A stretch of DNA of 64,000 nucleotides from Nematostella vectensis (taxonomy: Eukaryota > Cnidaria > Anthozoa > Actiniaria > Edwardsiidae): the NCBI RefSeq assembly GCF_932526225.1, contig NC_064043.1:4827501-4891500 (forward strand), in the 5' to 3' direction. The position numbers and the translations under genes were made by a program. Below are positions 51,601 to 63,826 of the stretch, piece by piece; within the stretch, counting starts at the first letter, position 1; each line of letters starts with the position of its first letter. A model generated the notes under the pieces. It had not been told where the DNA came from and made no database searches. It worked only from the letters and a program-made list of their open reading frames with translations.

Positions 51601-54600
51601 TCTAATCTAATCTAAGTACTTCTTTCTCATCTAATCTAAGTACTTCTTTCTAATCTAATCTAAGTACTACTTTCTAATCTAATCTAAGTGCTTCTTTCTA
51701 ATCTAATCTAAGTACTTCTTTCTAATATAATCTAAGTACTTCTTTCTAATCTAATCTAAGTGCTTCTTTCTAATCTAATCTAAGTGCTTCTTTCTAATCT
51801 AATCTAAGTACTTCTTTCTAATCTAATCTAAGTACTTCTTTCTCATCTAATCTAAGTACTTCTTTCTAATCTAATCTAAGTACTTCTTTCTAATCTAATC
51901 TAAGTACTTCTTTCTAATCTAATCTAAGTGCTTTTTTCTATTCTAATCTAAGTACTTCTTTCTAATCTAATCTAAGTACTTCTTTCTCATCTGATCTAAG
52001 TACTTCTTTCTAATCTAATCTAAGTGCTTCTTTCTAATCTAATCTAAGTACTTCTTTCTAATCTAATCTAAGTACTTCTTTCTCATCTAATCTAAGTACT
52101 TCTTTCTAATCTAATCTAAGTACTTCTTTCTAATCTAATCTAAGTACTTCTTTCTAATCTAATCTAAGTGCTTTTTTCTATTCTAATCTAAGTACTTCTT
52201 TCTAATCTAATCTAAGTACTTCTTTCTCATCTGATCTAAGTACTTCTTTCTAATCTAATCTAAGTGCTTCTTTCTAATCTAATCTAAGTGCTTCTTTCTA
52301 ATCTAATCTAAGTGCTTCTTTCTAATCTAATCTAATCTAAGTACTTCTTTCTCATCTAATCTAAGTACTTCTTTCTCATCTAATCTAAGTACTTCTTTCT
52401 AATATAATCTAAGTGCTTCTTTCTAATCTAATCTAAGTGCTTCTTTCTAATCTAATCTAAGTACTTCTTTCTAATCTAATCTAAGTACTTCTTTCTAATC
52501 TAATATAAGTACTTCTTTCTAATCTAATCTAAGTGCTTCTTTCTAATCTAATCTAAGTGCTTCTTTCTAATCTAATCTAAGTACTTCTTTCTCATCTAAT
52601 CTAAGTACTTCTTTCTAATCTAATCTAAGTACTTCTTTCTCATCTCATCTAAGTACTTCTTTCTAATCTAATCTAAGTGCTTCTTTCTAATCTAATCTAA
52701 GTGCTTCTTTCTAATCTAATCTAAGTACTTCTTTCTAATCTAATCTAAGTACTTCTTTCTAATCTAATCTAAGTGCTTCTTTCTAATCTAATCTAAGTAC
52801 TTCTTTCTAATCTAATCTAAGTGCTTCTTTCTAATCTAATCTAAGTGCTTCTTTCTAATCTAATCTAAGTACTTCTTTCTAATCTAATCTAAGTGCTTCT
52901 TTCTAATCTAATCTAAGTACTTCTTTCTAATCTAATCTAAGTGCTTCTTTTTAATCTAATCTAAGTACTTCTTTCTAATTTAATCTAAGTACTTCTTTCT
53001 AACCTAATCTAAGTGCTTCTTTCTAATCTAATCTAAGTACTTCTTTCTAACCTAATCTAAGTGCTTCTTTCTAATCTAATCTAAGTACTTCTTTCTAATC
53101 TAATCTAAGTGCTTCTTTCTAATCTTATCTAAGTGCTTCTTTCTAATCTAATCTAAGTACTTCTTTCTAATCTAATCTAAGTGCTTCTTTCTAATCTAAT
53201 CTAAGTGCTTCTTTCTAATCTAAGTAGTTCTGTCTAATTCTAATCTAAGTACGTCTTTTTTAATCTAATCTAAGTACTTCTTTCTAATCTAATCTAAGTA
53301 CTTCTTTCTAATCTAATCTAAGTGCTGATTTCTAATCTAATCTAAGTGCTTCTTTTTAATCTAATCTAAGTACTTCTTTCTAATTTAATCTAAGTACTTC
53401 TTTCTAACCTAATCTAAGTGCTTCTTTCTAATCTAATCTAAGTACTTCTTTCTAACCTAATCTAAGTGCTTCTTTCTAATCTAATCTAAGTACTTCTTTC
53501 TAATCTAATCTAAGTGCTTCTTTCTAATCTTATCTAAGTGCTTCTTTCTAATCTAATCTAAGTACTTCTTTCTAATCTAATCTAAGTGCTTCTTTCTAAT
53601 CTAATCTAAGTGCTTCTTTCTAATCTAAGTAGTTCTGTCTAATTCTAATCTAAGTACGTCTTTTTTAATCTAATCTAAGTACTTCTTTCTAATCTAATCT
53701 AAGTACTTCTTTCTAATCTAATCTAAGTGCTGATTTCTAATCTAATCTAAGTGCTTCTTTCTAATCTAATCTAAGTGCTTCTTTCTAATCTAATCTAAGT
53801 ACTTCTTTCTAATCTAATCTAAGTATATCTTTCTCATCTAATCTAAGTGCTTCTTTCTAATCTAATCTAAGTACTTCTTTCTAATCTAATCTAAGTACTT
53901 CTTTCTCATCTAATCTAAGTACTTCTTTCTAATCTAATCTAAGTACTACTTTCTAATCTAATCTAAGTGCTTCTTTCTAATCTAATCTAAGTACTTCTTT
54001 CTAATATAATCTAAGTACTTCTTTCTAATCTAATCTAAGTGCTTCTTTCTAATCTAATCTAAGTGCTTCTTTCTAATCTAATCTAAGTACTTCTTTCTAA
54101 TCTAATCTAAGTACTTCTTTCTCATCTAATCTAAGTACTTCTTTCTAATCTAATCTAAGTACTTTTTTCTAATCTAATCTAAGTACTTCTTTCTAATCTA
54201 ATCTAAGTGCTTTTTTCTATTCTAATCTAAGTACTTCTTTCTAATCTAATCTAAGTACTTCTTTCTCATCTGATCTAAGTACTTCTTTCTAATCTAATCT
54301 AAGTGCTTCTTTCTAATCTAATCTAAGTGCTTCTTTCTAATCTAATCTAAGTGCTTCTTTCTAATCTAATCTAATCTAAGTACTTCTTTCTCATCTAATC
54401 TAAGTACTTCTTTCTCATCTAATCTAAGTACTTCTTTCTAATATAATCTAAGTGCTTCTTTCTAATCTAATCTAAGTGCTTCTTTCTAATCTAATCTAAG
54501 TACTTCTTTCTAATCTAATCTAAGTACTTCTTTCTCATCTAATCTGAGTACTTCTTTCTAATCTAATGTAAGTGCTTCTTTCTAATCGAATCTAAGTGCT

Positions 54601-55811
54601 TCTTTCTAATGGAATCTAAGTGCTTCTTTCTAATCTAATCTAAGTGCTTCTTTCTAATCTAATCTAAGTACTTCTTTCTAATCTAATCTAAGTACTTCTT
54701 TCTAATCTAATCTAAGTGCTTCTTTCTAATCTAAGCTAAGTGCTTCTTTCTAATCTAATCTAAGTACTTCTTTCTAATCTAGTCTAAGTACTTCTTTCTA
54801 ATATAATCTAAGTACTTCTTTCTCATCTAATCTAAGTACTTCTTTCTAATCTAATCTAAGTACTTCTTTCTAATCTAATCTAAGTACTTCTTTCTAATCT
54901 AATCTAAGTGCTTCTTTCTAATCTAATCTAAGTGCTTCTTTCTAATCTAATCTAAGTACTTCTTTCTATTCTAATCTAAGTACTTCTTTCTAATCTAATC
55001 TAAGTACTTCTTTCTCATCTGATCTAAGTACTTCTTTCTAATCTAATCTAAGTGCTTCTTTCTAATCTAATCTAAGTGCTTCTTTCTAATCTAATCTAAG
55101 TGCTTCTTTCTAATCTAATCTAAGTACTTCTTTCTAATCTAATCTAAGTACTTCTTTCTCATCTAAGTACTTCTTTCTAATATAATCTAAGTGCTTCTTT
55201 CTAATCTAATCTAAGTGCTTCTTTCTAATCTAATCTAAGTGCTTCTTTCTAATCAAATCTAAGTACTTCTTTCTAATCTAATCTAAGTACTTCTTTCTCA
55301 TCTAATCTAAGTACTTCTTTCTAATCTAATCTAAGTGCTTCTTTCTAATCGAATCTAAGTGCTTCTTTCTAATCGAATCTAAGTGCTTCTTTCTAATCTA
55401 ATCTAAGTGCTTCTTTCTAATCTAATCTAAGTACTTCTTTCTAATCTAATATAAGTACTTCTTTCTAATCTAATCTAAGTGCTTCTTTCTAATCTAATCT
55501 AAGTGCTTCTTTCTAATCTAATCTAAGTACTTCTTTCTCATCTAATCTAAGTACTTCTTTCTAATCTAATCTAAGTACTTCTTTCTCATCTCATCTAAGT
55601 ACTTCTTTCTAATCTAATCTAAGTGCTTCTTTCTAATCTAATCTAACGCTTCTTTCTAATCTAATCTAAGTGCTTCTTTCTAATCTAATCTAAGTACTTC
55701 TTTCTAATCTAATCTAAGTACTTCTTTCTCATCTAATCTAAGTACTTCTTTCTAATCTAATCTAAGTGCTTCTTTCTAATATAATCTAAGTGCTTCTTTC
55801 TAATTCTAATC
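48650..55811. repeat. 24-bp minisatellite, about 298 copies
   Basis: Consensus AAGTRCTTCTTTCTAATC followed by TAATCT, period 24 bp (patterns recur every 120 bp). The main variable site is A or G at position 5; rarer variants (CTCATC, CTAACC, AATCTTATC, CTGATTTC, and GTARTTCTG with TAATTC) recur in blocks. This shows higher-order duplication inside the array, for example segments near 52946 and 53350 and segments near 51720-52370 and 54000-54430. Purines and pyrimidines are unevenly split between strands. No coding capacity. Confidence 0.97.
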
Positions 55812-56573
55812 CAGCTAAGATTGGGAGGGGCGAAAAACCCGCGAATCCAGTGTTAAGTCGAGCGAGATTTGCAGACCTTTCAGAGAGGATGCAAACATGT
55901 CAAGGCCTGAATAACCGGGAACGCCCAAGCCGCAGCAGGGACTAGACCCAGGAGCGCGCGGTCATCCTCGATTTTAACTTATGCTAAATTGCGCTTAGCT
56001 TATGTAGCATACATTTAAACTCATCGTCTGATAAGTTTGGGGTAGGGTATCGGATAGCTTGGTAACCGCCTAACCAAGCGCACCCGAGGAGCCACTGAAC
56101 CGCAATATGTCTCTGCTACATAGTGTTCGAAGAACAACCTGACGATGCCCTGATTATACCTTTTTCTGAACGAGAAGCCGGCTGCGGCCATGAAACACTC
56201 AATAGTAGACAGTCACTAGCCACTCAACCAGGCGCCGATTATCGCCATCCGATAGGTGCAAGCAAAACACGTGTGTTAGCTAGGGCTTAGCCCAGACAAA
56301 ACACACCCCCAACAGAAGCTCGCTTGGACGCGCTAGTTCCTATGGGCGAGCTAGGATGGGGCGCAGGGGGGAAGGGGGGGGGGGGGTCACATGAGCGCGA
56401 TAGCTTGGACTAGTGCGTACCATACCAACCCGGCGGTATAGCTTGCACAAGAAAACCCCGAGTAATGCTTACATGAGCGCTCTGGATAGGCCCAACAACT
56501 CCGGCTGCGGTGTCAATCAAGTAAGCTCATCGCTCGCGTAGTCGCCTGAAAGCAGTCAAGAAGATACACCAAC
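55812..56573. other. GC-richer unique stretch, no gene recognised
   Basis: No convincing open frame or RNA gene. Contains a G-rich run at about 56357-56396 (see separate entry). Confidence 0.5.
56357..56396 (+). other. G-run with G-quadruplex potential
   Basis: GGGG, GGGGGG and a run of about 13 G separated by short linkers fit the usual four-tract quadruplex pattern if the long run is split. Formation is inferred only. Confidence 0.55.
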
Positions 56574-57013
56574 AAAATACCAGTCGTGAAGCAGAAATTT
56601 CCAGTGGTACAAGTGGTGTTTTCGGTATCTGGGTATCCTGTGTTGTAAAAGTGGTTTAGTGGTGTTTGGGTATCCTGTGATAAAATACCAGTGGTACAAG
56701 TCGTGAAGCAGAAATCTCCAGTGGTACAAGTGGTGTTATGGGTATCTGGGTATCCTGTGTTGTAAAAGCTGTTTAGTGGTGTTTGGGTATCCTGTGATAA
56801 TATACCAGTGGTACGAGTCGTGAAGCAGAAATCTCCAGTGGTACAAGTGGTGTTTTGGGTATCTGGGTATCCTGTGTTGTAAAAGGTGTTTGGTGGTGTT
56901 TGGGTATCCTGTGATAAAATACCAGTGGTACGAGTCGTGAAGCAGAAATCTCCAGTGGTACAAGCTGTGTTTTGGGTATCTGGGTATCCTGTGTTGTAAA
57001 AGTTGTTTAGTAG
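56574..57013. repeat. 117-bp tandem repeat, about 3.7 copies
   Basis: The CGTGAAGCAG motif recurs at 56585, 56702, 56819 and 56936, exactly 117 bp apart; each unit contains two copies of TGGGTATCCTGTG. Since 117 is a multiple of three, one minus frame stays open for 75 codons. That is a by-product of the period, and I do not call a gene. Confidence 0.92.
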
Positions 57014-59466
57014 AGCATGTACTCAGGCTTCATTGTAGGGATAACCAGAGCTTGCAAACATTGGCTTGTCGCTTCATTTTTCATACAGGCGGGTCAAGTA
57101 CTTAGCTTTGAGGAAACACCTCCCCGGGAATTTCCAAATTTTTTTTGGAATTTTCAGTGTTTCCATTGCGTTTTGACCCCTCACTCTCGGAAATTCCAGG
57201 CTAAGAAAGACCCCTCTAGGCCCCCCGAATGGTCCCCAGAAATTTCGATGTGCTCGCACGTCCGCGCAATTTTTTCCGCCGTGCTCGCATGCTCGCGCAA
57301 TTTTTTTCCACCTAAAATAAATACTCGGTCTCGCATAAACAACGGGGTGCTCGCCAAAGACCATTCGGGGGCCCTCCCTCTATTTTGAATCTCCAGGTCT
57401 TTTACCCACCACCCACCCTTTATCAAATCCTGGGATGTTTTGGTAGTGTTCTCTAACACAATTAAGCTATAAATACTATGCTATACAGGGGCGGGTCAAG
57501 GTTTGCATCAATATAAAACATATGGTGAAAGTGTGGAAGGTAAAGGTGTGAAATTTAAGTTGTTTTTGGACACCAAACACACCTGGTGGATCTCAAAGAG
57601 GTGGTTAGCTCTACTGCAGGCAAAGTTTACCTTAGGGTGCAGGGTCTAAGAGAGTGTGCTTTTATATTCTCTCATTTGCAGCTATAGACAATATAGTACC
57701 TTTATGAGTTTGTCATTGTTTATTGTCAAATATTCAAAATAACAGGTCAATGCTTACAACACTGAAGAACATGCCGAGGCTCAGATAGCAGAATTTTTTT
57801 TCTTTTTTAGTCCTTATGTGTTTTTAAATGAAGAATAAAATTGTGCTCATAGTAACAACCTTATTATTGCTTTTGATCATTGTGTAATTCTCTTCCTAAT
57901 AATTCATTGGGTTTTATATTCTTATATACACTAAAATTTAAGACATCGTTTAGAACATATTCAGCCTTAAAATGTCCCAAAAATAAGAACGGCCCAGCCT
58001 CAATTGAAAATTAGACGTTTTTATAAAGCAAAAGATTGTATGTACACTTGAATAAACTATATCACATAATTATTTCTAATTTACAATATGGTTACTCTTG
58101 GGTTACTATGGTACTCAATCATCTATATCTGAAATAGGAAGTCATCACATCCATCAAATAAACTAGAAACCTAAAAGTTGGCTTTCTAAACGCAAAGTCT
58201 AAGCGCAAGATGAGACAAGCGAGTTTTCTAAGCAACAATAAACTAACTTTTTAAAACCGTTTAGCTAAACAATTGAATTAAGGATGCTCCTGATATTAAA
58301 TTCCATAGATACACAGTTAAATAGGTTTCTTATCTTTTCCGGTTCTTCTTTTATTTCAATTTTACGGCCACTTGCTCCAATGCATGTCACGTATCGTGTC
58401 GGTTTGCCCCCTTTGGAAACACATCGATTTTGGCAACTTAAAATATAATCAACGTATCAGCTGTTTGGTGAAAATAAATAGCTGAATTCCAAGATAATAA
58501 CTTTTCTTTCCTTTTAATTGACTTTAGGAGGATATGGAAGCCTATTGATTTTACGGTTAACATAGGGCGAAAAACGACAGTTATTCTGGTTGTTTTGATG
58601 TACGCAAAGGAACTCGTATTGAAAAACCTGTTCAACAGGCCGGAGTGGTGCTATCATGTAATGTATTGCAGGGGTTTTCTCGGCTGTCTTGCGAAAAAAA
58701 AAAAAAAAAAAAAGAAGAAGAAGTAAAACGGTCAGTGTATTATTTGTTTTTTTCTGTGTCTGTTATCGAAAGAAAAAAAAAGATTGCAAAAAAAGAATCA
58801 GCAATTATAAGTGATTAGAATATCTTTATTAAGATATTTTCTGCATTTCATATTGTTTAGGGGAGTGTCCATTACATACACTTAGGGGGGAGGGGGGAGA
58901 TATTGTGGGGAATTTTTTAGAAGCCATGCTTTTCAGCTTTAATATTTTACTGATATGATCTAGTTGTATATAATACGCTGGACAAAACTCTTCTAAATGG
59001 TTTATCAGTGAGTTGATTTATCTCGCGAAGGTTCATAAATTAATCTCGATTGGCTAAAAATCCACGTGTCAAATTTATGACGAGAAGATATTTCTTGGAG
59101 ATGAAATCCTTGGTTTTGTTAATCTTGGTTATAACTTGAGTTTATTTTTAGTTGTGTATAGCGTGTCTAGCTTCGTTCAGTTCTTTTTACTGATTGTTTT
59201 CTAGGCTGCAGCTTAGTCTATATTTGTATATTTAAAGGCTGCGTCTTAATGTTTAAAAAATTGCTATCTTAAATTATAGAATTTATTAAGAAAAGACTTG
59301 AACCGAGACATTGTTCCAAGACATTGTCCGAGACATTGTCCCAAGCGCAAAGTTTAATACCAGTGAAAAATACAAGACCGCAACTTTGATCTCGCGAAAT
59401 TTAATGCATATAGAAAACTCCATAAAGAAAAAGGTATATTTATGTGGCGAAGACTGTCTTGTAAAT
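57014..59466. other. Intergenic region, no gene recognised
   Basis: Small open frames at 57017-57388 and on the opposite strand have no recognisable domain. Two direct motifs, ATACAGG(GG)CGGGTCAAG, lie at 57083 and 57483 and could be ends of nested mobile elements. An A-run with GAAGAAGAAG lies at about 58693-58723. A G-rich tract near 58887-58915 follows GTCCATTACATACAC, reminiscent of short dispersed elements. Otherwise AT-rich. Confidence 0.5.
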
Positions 59467-59646
59467 TTGCTAAACTCTATGATATAGTAGCCTGAACTCA
59501 AGCACACTATTGCGTCTTGTTCGTTTATTGCTGAGACAGGGAGAAAATTTGAGATTTGCTGAATTCTATGATAGAGTAACCTGAACTCAAGCTGACTATT
59601 GCGTCTTGTTCATTTATTGGTGAGACAGGGAGGAAATTTGAGATTT
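59467..59646. repeat. 89-bp direct duplication, two copies
   Basis: 59467-59555 and 59556-59646 share CTATGATA, CCTGAACTCAAGC, TATTGCGTCTTGTTC and GAGACAGGGAG, with a few substitutions. Confidence 0.88.
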
Positions 59647-59769
59647 GGCACGAAACTTTTAAAAACACATGCATGACCTAACTTATCGGAAGACTGAATA
59701 AAAATGTAATGAATTATGTTTTGGTGCTATTAACGGTGATTAAAGACGCTTAGGTCTCAGATTGCTTTG

Positions 59770-59775
59770 TTTATT
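59770..59775 (-). terminator. Poly(A) signal of the metalloproteinase gene
   Basis: AATAAA on the minus strand, 35-40 nt past the stop codon at 59811. Confidence 0.8.
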
Positions 59776-59810
59776 CAGCAAACATTAATTCTACAATAAA
59801 GTGACATCAC

Positions 59811-62800
59811 TCAGCAACTTCCGCAACTCTTCCTGCAATTGGCGATGACGTATTCGTTATTTGTGCAATAGATGGTCCAGTCTGGGCAGCTTTGATTGTT
59901 GTCGACACAGGGTTCTGTATAAAGTATGTACAATAGATATAGATATCGGGTAAGTATATTACTTTATCGTTTCGTTTCTGGAGACATTCAAATTGATATC
60001 GGCAGGCATAGTACTTAGGGCTACAACTGACGGCAACATCTCCCCAGGGGGATGGGGAGAGGACATTCATTAGGGAAATTAAAAAATGCCAATCACGCCG
60101 CCATTTTACGCACCCGTAATAAATTGGCTACTCAGTGACAGGGATGCTATTAATAAAATATCGTTTTGAATATTGGGTGGCTACTGCGCAGGTTTCTTGC
60201 AAATAAACCGATGTATTTTTCATTGTAAACAAAAATCAAGGATTGGATGATCGGCATTCTTTTAATAACAATTATCAATATGAGAAAACATTGATTAACT
60301 ATAAAAACATTTAAGACAAATCCGTGTTTTGGTTGATTTCCGATTTCAAACCAAACAAATTTTCACGATAAAGAAAAAATGAATCCCAAGCTCATTTCAA
60401 AGGTAATAAATGTGATAGTTAAAGAAATGCTTATACTTACGAGAGCCACCGGAGTTTTCGTCTCCTGTGAAATAAATACAAATTCAATAACATTGTCAAT
60501 GTCATGGTCGTATTATCCGTGAGCTGTATTCGGTCAATTGTTTCATATTCATACGAGGATAATGCAACGTTAATATACTCTAAAAGAATAAGATACAATG
60601 GTTCTTTAACAATCCCATTGAGGCACTTTTAGACGCTTTATACTTCTGAGTTTGCAGGACGTGTCATCACTCACCGTAATGAGCCCTTATTCCCGCGATA
60701 TCATCAGCCTTCAAGTCGAAGCCTGGCTTGTAGCCCGTGTAGTACGGGTACATGACCGCATCTCGCACATCACTGTGGTGCAGACCGAGGGAGTGGCCGA
60801 ACTCGTGCGTCGCCACCCAGAGCAGGTTCGTGCCTTCGTAGGTCCCGTCCGTGAAATCCTCGTCCTCGTCAAAGTGGGCGCGGCCGTTACGGGGGAAAAA
60901 AGCGTGGGCCAAGACACCCCCAGGCCCATCAAAGGGGTAAGAACATGTACCCTCGGGATCATGGGTGCCTCCGTGAGACTTGGGTCCAAAGCTGATGAGC
61001 GAAATTATTTTTTTTTACGTGTGACGTAACGCATGTTAAGTGTGACTTAGCGTATGTGACATATTTATTCGTAATGTGTACTAGGCCCTAAGATTTCGTG
61101 AATAAACAAAAATCAAAAGTGGATCGGAGGAGCTGTCTATATTTTGAGGTCAATATAGCTCGGCCATTTTTTCACTTATCTATATCATTGTTTTTATCGG
61201 GGTAGCATAGAGCATTCTAAGCAAATTACAAAAATAACTTGTGAATTCGATTTCCCGATTTCAAAACCAATCGTCCGCGGGACACGATTTGTTGGATTGT
61301 CGCCTTGATACCAGAAATTTCGATTAAAATCCCAATGTCTTGCAACAAATAGTAACGCGCGACCGACTGAAGTTTTTAGCAAACGTACGTACGTTCGAGT
61401 GTACAAGAATCTGGAAAGTTCATAAACGGTTTTAGGCGCCGTGTACACAGGGGAGTGCCAAAAAGTGAGTCATTTTATTAAGGAATCTTCATATGATACG
61501 CACACCCCCTCAGCGAATCGTAATAACGTGCCTGCGGTTATATAGTATTTTTGACTTTTGAGCAAGAACAGTTCTACAACCCTTGCGCGTTATCTCGCTT
61601 TCTGATTGGTTGTTGGCTATGGTAAATCAGAGGACATTCCACGGGATTCGTCATTCACACCATCCTTGCAGGTTCACTTGAAGCGAAAGAAACGAAAAAA
61701 CCTTGATTCAAATTCGAGAAATTTGGTTCTTCAATCTTTCTAGTAAATGTATTTTCCATCCTTACAAAGAACACTAAAAGTAACGAAGACTGCAGGGTTT
61801 TGAAGCTAAAGTTTTCAATTTGCGTTTATCTGCGCGCGCTGCAAACACCGCTCCGCTGCATAGTTTCCAATCATAGGACTTTCATAGCTGCCATTAATAA
61901 CAATCTGACAATCAAATCTCTTCAGTTTTTACAAAGAGGCTTTACCTTTAAGGTATTCCCAGTCGTCCCATAGCAGACTTGTCATACACTCCCGAAAATG
62001 AGCACATTCCCAAGGCAGTCTTCACGAACTTTGGTAATTCTACGAAAGTCTAGGCGGGTGCTTTTAATATATCCTTACCTGATTTTGAGGTCAGCATTTT
62101 CTCCGTCCATTGTGCGAGAAAATGTCAGTCCAGATACGCGGGCCCAGTAATCGAGAGCTTTGGCGAAGACTCGATCCTGTACTGAACTCGAAAGATCTTG
62201 GCCATGCGAGATATGGTATGTAAGATGCTTCTTGTTCCACTTGCTCCCAAGTTTATATCTGAAATAATTGTCCTATCATTATCAATCATCATCAATGCAA
62301 AATTCCATAGACTGTTTTTAAACATTTTTCAAAACTGTAACCGGGTACTAGCCCTGGGGGGGAGGAGGGGGGATCTAGGCCTAGCCCCAAGCCGCATTTT
62401 ACATTATGTGTAGCGGCGGGTGTTTTATCCAATATTGACCACTTGAAACAATTGCACAAAACGGTATTCAAAGTAAATGGATTTTGTGAAATACCTAAGC
62501 AAGAAGATTAAACAATTTTATATTTGTAGAAGAGCGTGATAAAAATTTGAGGAACGAGACTTTTGAAACACCTTTATTGTATACCTTCGAATTCTGAGTC
62601 CGTCGTCATCCACATCAGGCATTCCACATCGCGGCATCTTCATCTGGGCGATGGTGGCAGCGTCAATCTCCCCCGTCACAGGGAGCCCAGCAAATGACTG
62701 GAATTTCTCCAGAGCCGTCTTCACGTTGTGGTTTCCAGATCTTGCCGGTGAGATGTAGTGGAACTGGTTCAAGTATTTCTGTTGAACACAAAAGTTATTG

Positions 62801-62936
62801 CTAAGAAAGCATGCAAAGGAATTAATATCAGGGACTTTATATAGAAACACTATACCAATGCCATCGTCTGGTCGTCATCTTCGGACACAGCAAAGGCTAT
62901 CAAGCAGAGCAGCCCGGCGAATACTAACGTCTTCAT
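59811..62936 (-). CDS. Matrix metalloproteinase with C-terminal ShKT domain
   Basis: Secreted zinc endopeptidase of the matrixin (M10A) family, predicted to cut extracellular matrix or secreted proteins. Six coding exons with GT-AG borders and consistent phases: 62936..62856, 62778..62585, 62258..62079, 60991..60675, 60464..60441, 59914..59811; total 900 nt, 299 residues. Order: signal peptide 1-18; propeptide with peptidoglycan-binding-like segment (about 28-74); cysteine switch PRCGMPD at 76-82 (Cys78 holds the zinc in the zymogen); RIRR at 89-92, a furin-type site; catalytic domain 93-258 with [11 protein letters not shown] at 214-224 (zinc ligands His214, His218, His224; Glu215 catalytic) and Met232 of the Met-turn; a short Ser/Gly linker on a 24-nt exon; then a six-cysteine ShKT domain 268-299 whose last residue is Cys. 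No hemopexin domain, so matrilysin-like. The start at 62936 is chosen because the TATA box lies inside the longer open frame. Confidence 0.92.
61436..61540. repeat. Dispersed repeat fragment in metalloproteinase intron 3
   Basis: GTACACAG-GGAG, CCAAAAAGTG-GTCATTT, CATATG and CCCCCTCAGC-AATC occur in the same order here and at 63827-63995, where extra sequence lies between them. Probably two members of one short mobile-element family, class unknown. Confidence 0.6.
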
Positions 62937-62993
62937 CTTCGTCTTTGTTAAAGACAATCGTCTTCGAATGAAGATCTTGTCCTTGCTATTGCC

Positions 62994-63000
62994 TTTTATA
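62994..63000 (-). promoter_or_regulatory. TATA box of the metalloproteinase gene
   Basis: TATAAAA on the minus strand, about 58 bp upstream of the ATG. This would place transcription start near 62965-62970 with a 5' UTR of roughly 30 nt. Confidence 0.75.
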
Positions 63001-63059
63001 GCGTGTTGGATTGTTGACCTTATCGCCTTCTCGTGGCTTCTGGTAGTACTGTGCAAACC

Positions 63060-63296
63060 AAGCTTGTTCAGTGGTAATTTATTTTCGTTTACAGGCTAAA
63101 GCAGGAGGAATGCTGTTCAATGACAAGAAATTTTATTTATCGTTTTTGGGGTTTCAAGACAAACACAGCTTTTTGCTGTGTTTCAACTTCTGTCGAACTC
63201 ATAAGCATACAGAATAAACGACGACATTGACGATATATATGAGCAAATTCTAACTAATAAAGTTGCATCAGTTGCATTTCCCGAAACACTTAGAAC
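63060..63296. other. Upstream flank of the metalloproteinase gene, no gene seen
   Basis: AT-rich. No exon or domain recognised here or in 63411-63826. Confidence 0.5.
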
Positions 63297-63410
63297 ATGG
63301 ACGAGCTGTGGGGACTTTTTTCAACTCTGAAATGAGAAGCATGGACGAGCTGTGGGGACTTTTTTCAACTCTGAAATGAGAAGCATGGACGAGCTGTGGG
63401 GACTTCGATA
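63297..63410. repeat. 44-bp tandem repeat, about 2.6 copies
   Basis: ATGGACGAGCTGTGGGGACT recurs at 63297, 63341 and 63385 with an identical linker. Confidence 0.93.
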
Positions 63411-63826
63411 TCACTCCCACTCACACAATCGTTGGTTGGTTGGATCGATAATCCAAAAAACTTTTTGAGGCCTTATGAAATACTTTGACAATCTTTTGAT
63501 TAAATTTGGCAAGCTTTTAAATCTAGTAATATACGAACTTTAAGTGGCATATACCCCAGATCTCGTGCATTCGGGCTAACCCTCCTACTCCACCGTAATG
63601 TCCGCTCCTATAAAAGATAATTGAGTACCACTGCGAGCTGGGACGAAATACCTAAGAAAAAGGGTCAGTTAAATGTGTAGACGAATCCAAGCTCAGGTTT
63701 TTGGCTACAGGGTTGTTAATACATGTTGGGTACACAAGAAAATCTTATGTGGGAAGATCTTGAACCATTAGTGGACAATATAACGTTTCTTGCATAGATG
63801 ATTACTTGATTACAATATGTTCAGGA

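Noticed and set aside
48650..55811. CRISPR-like array of regular repeats
   Set aside because: The repeats abut with no unique spacers, and the genome is animal; it is a minisatellite.
56736..56963. 75-codon repetitive minus-strand open frame
   Set aside because: The period of 117 is a multiple of three, so open frames follow automatically; there is no signal peptide, splice context or domain.
57017..57388. 123-codon plus-strand open frame
   Set aside because: Low-complexity, overlaps equally long frames on the other strand, and has no recognisable domain.
60711..60989. Overlapping minus-strand frame across the catalytic exon
   Set aside because: It is a frame shadow of the exon with the zinc motif.
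62937..63056. Longer N-terminus for the metalloproteinase
   Set aside because: The extra codons run over the TATA box, and the downstream Met gives a clean signal peptide.
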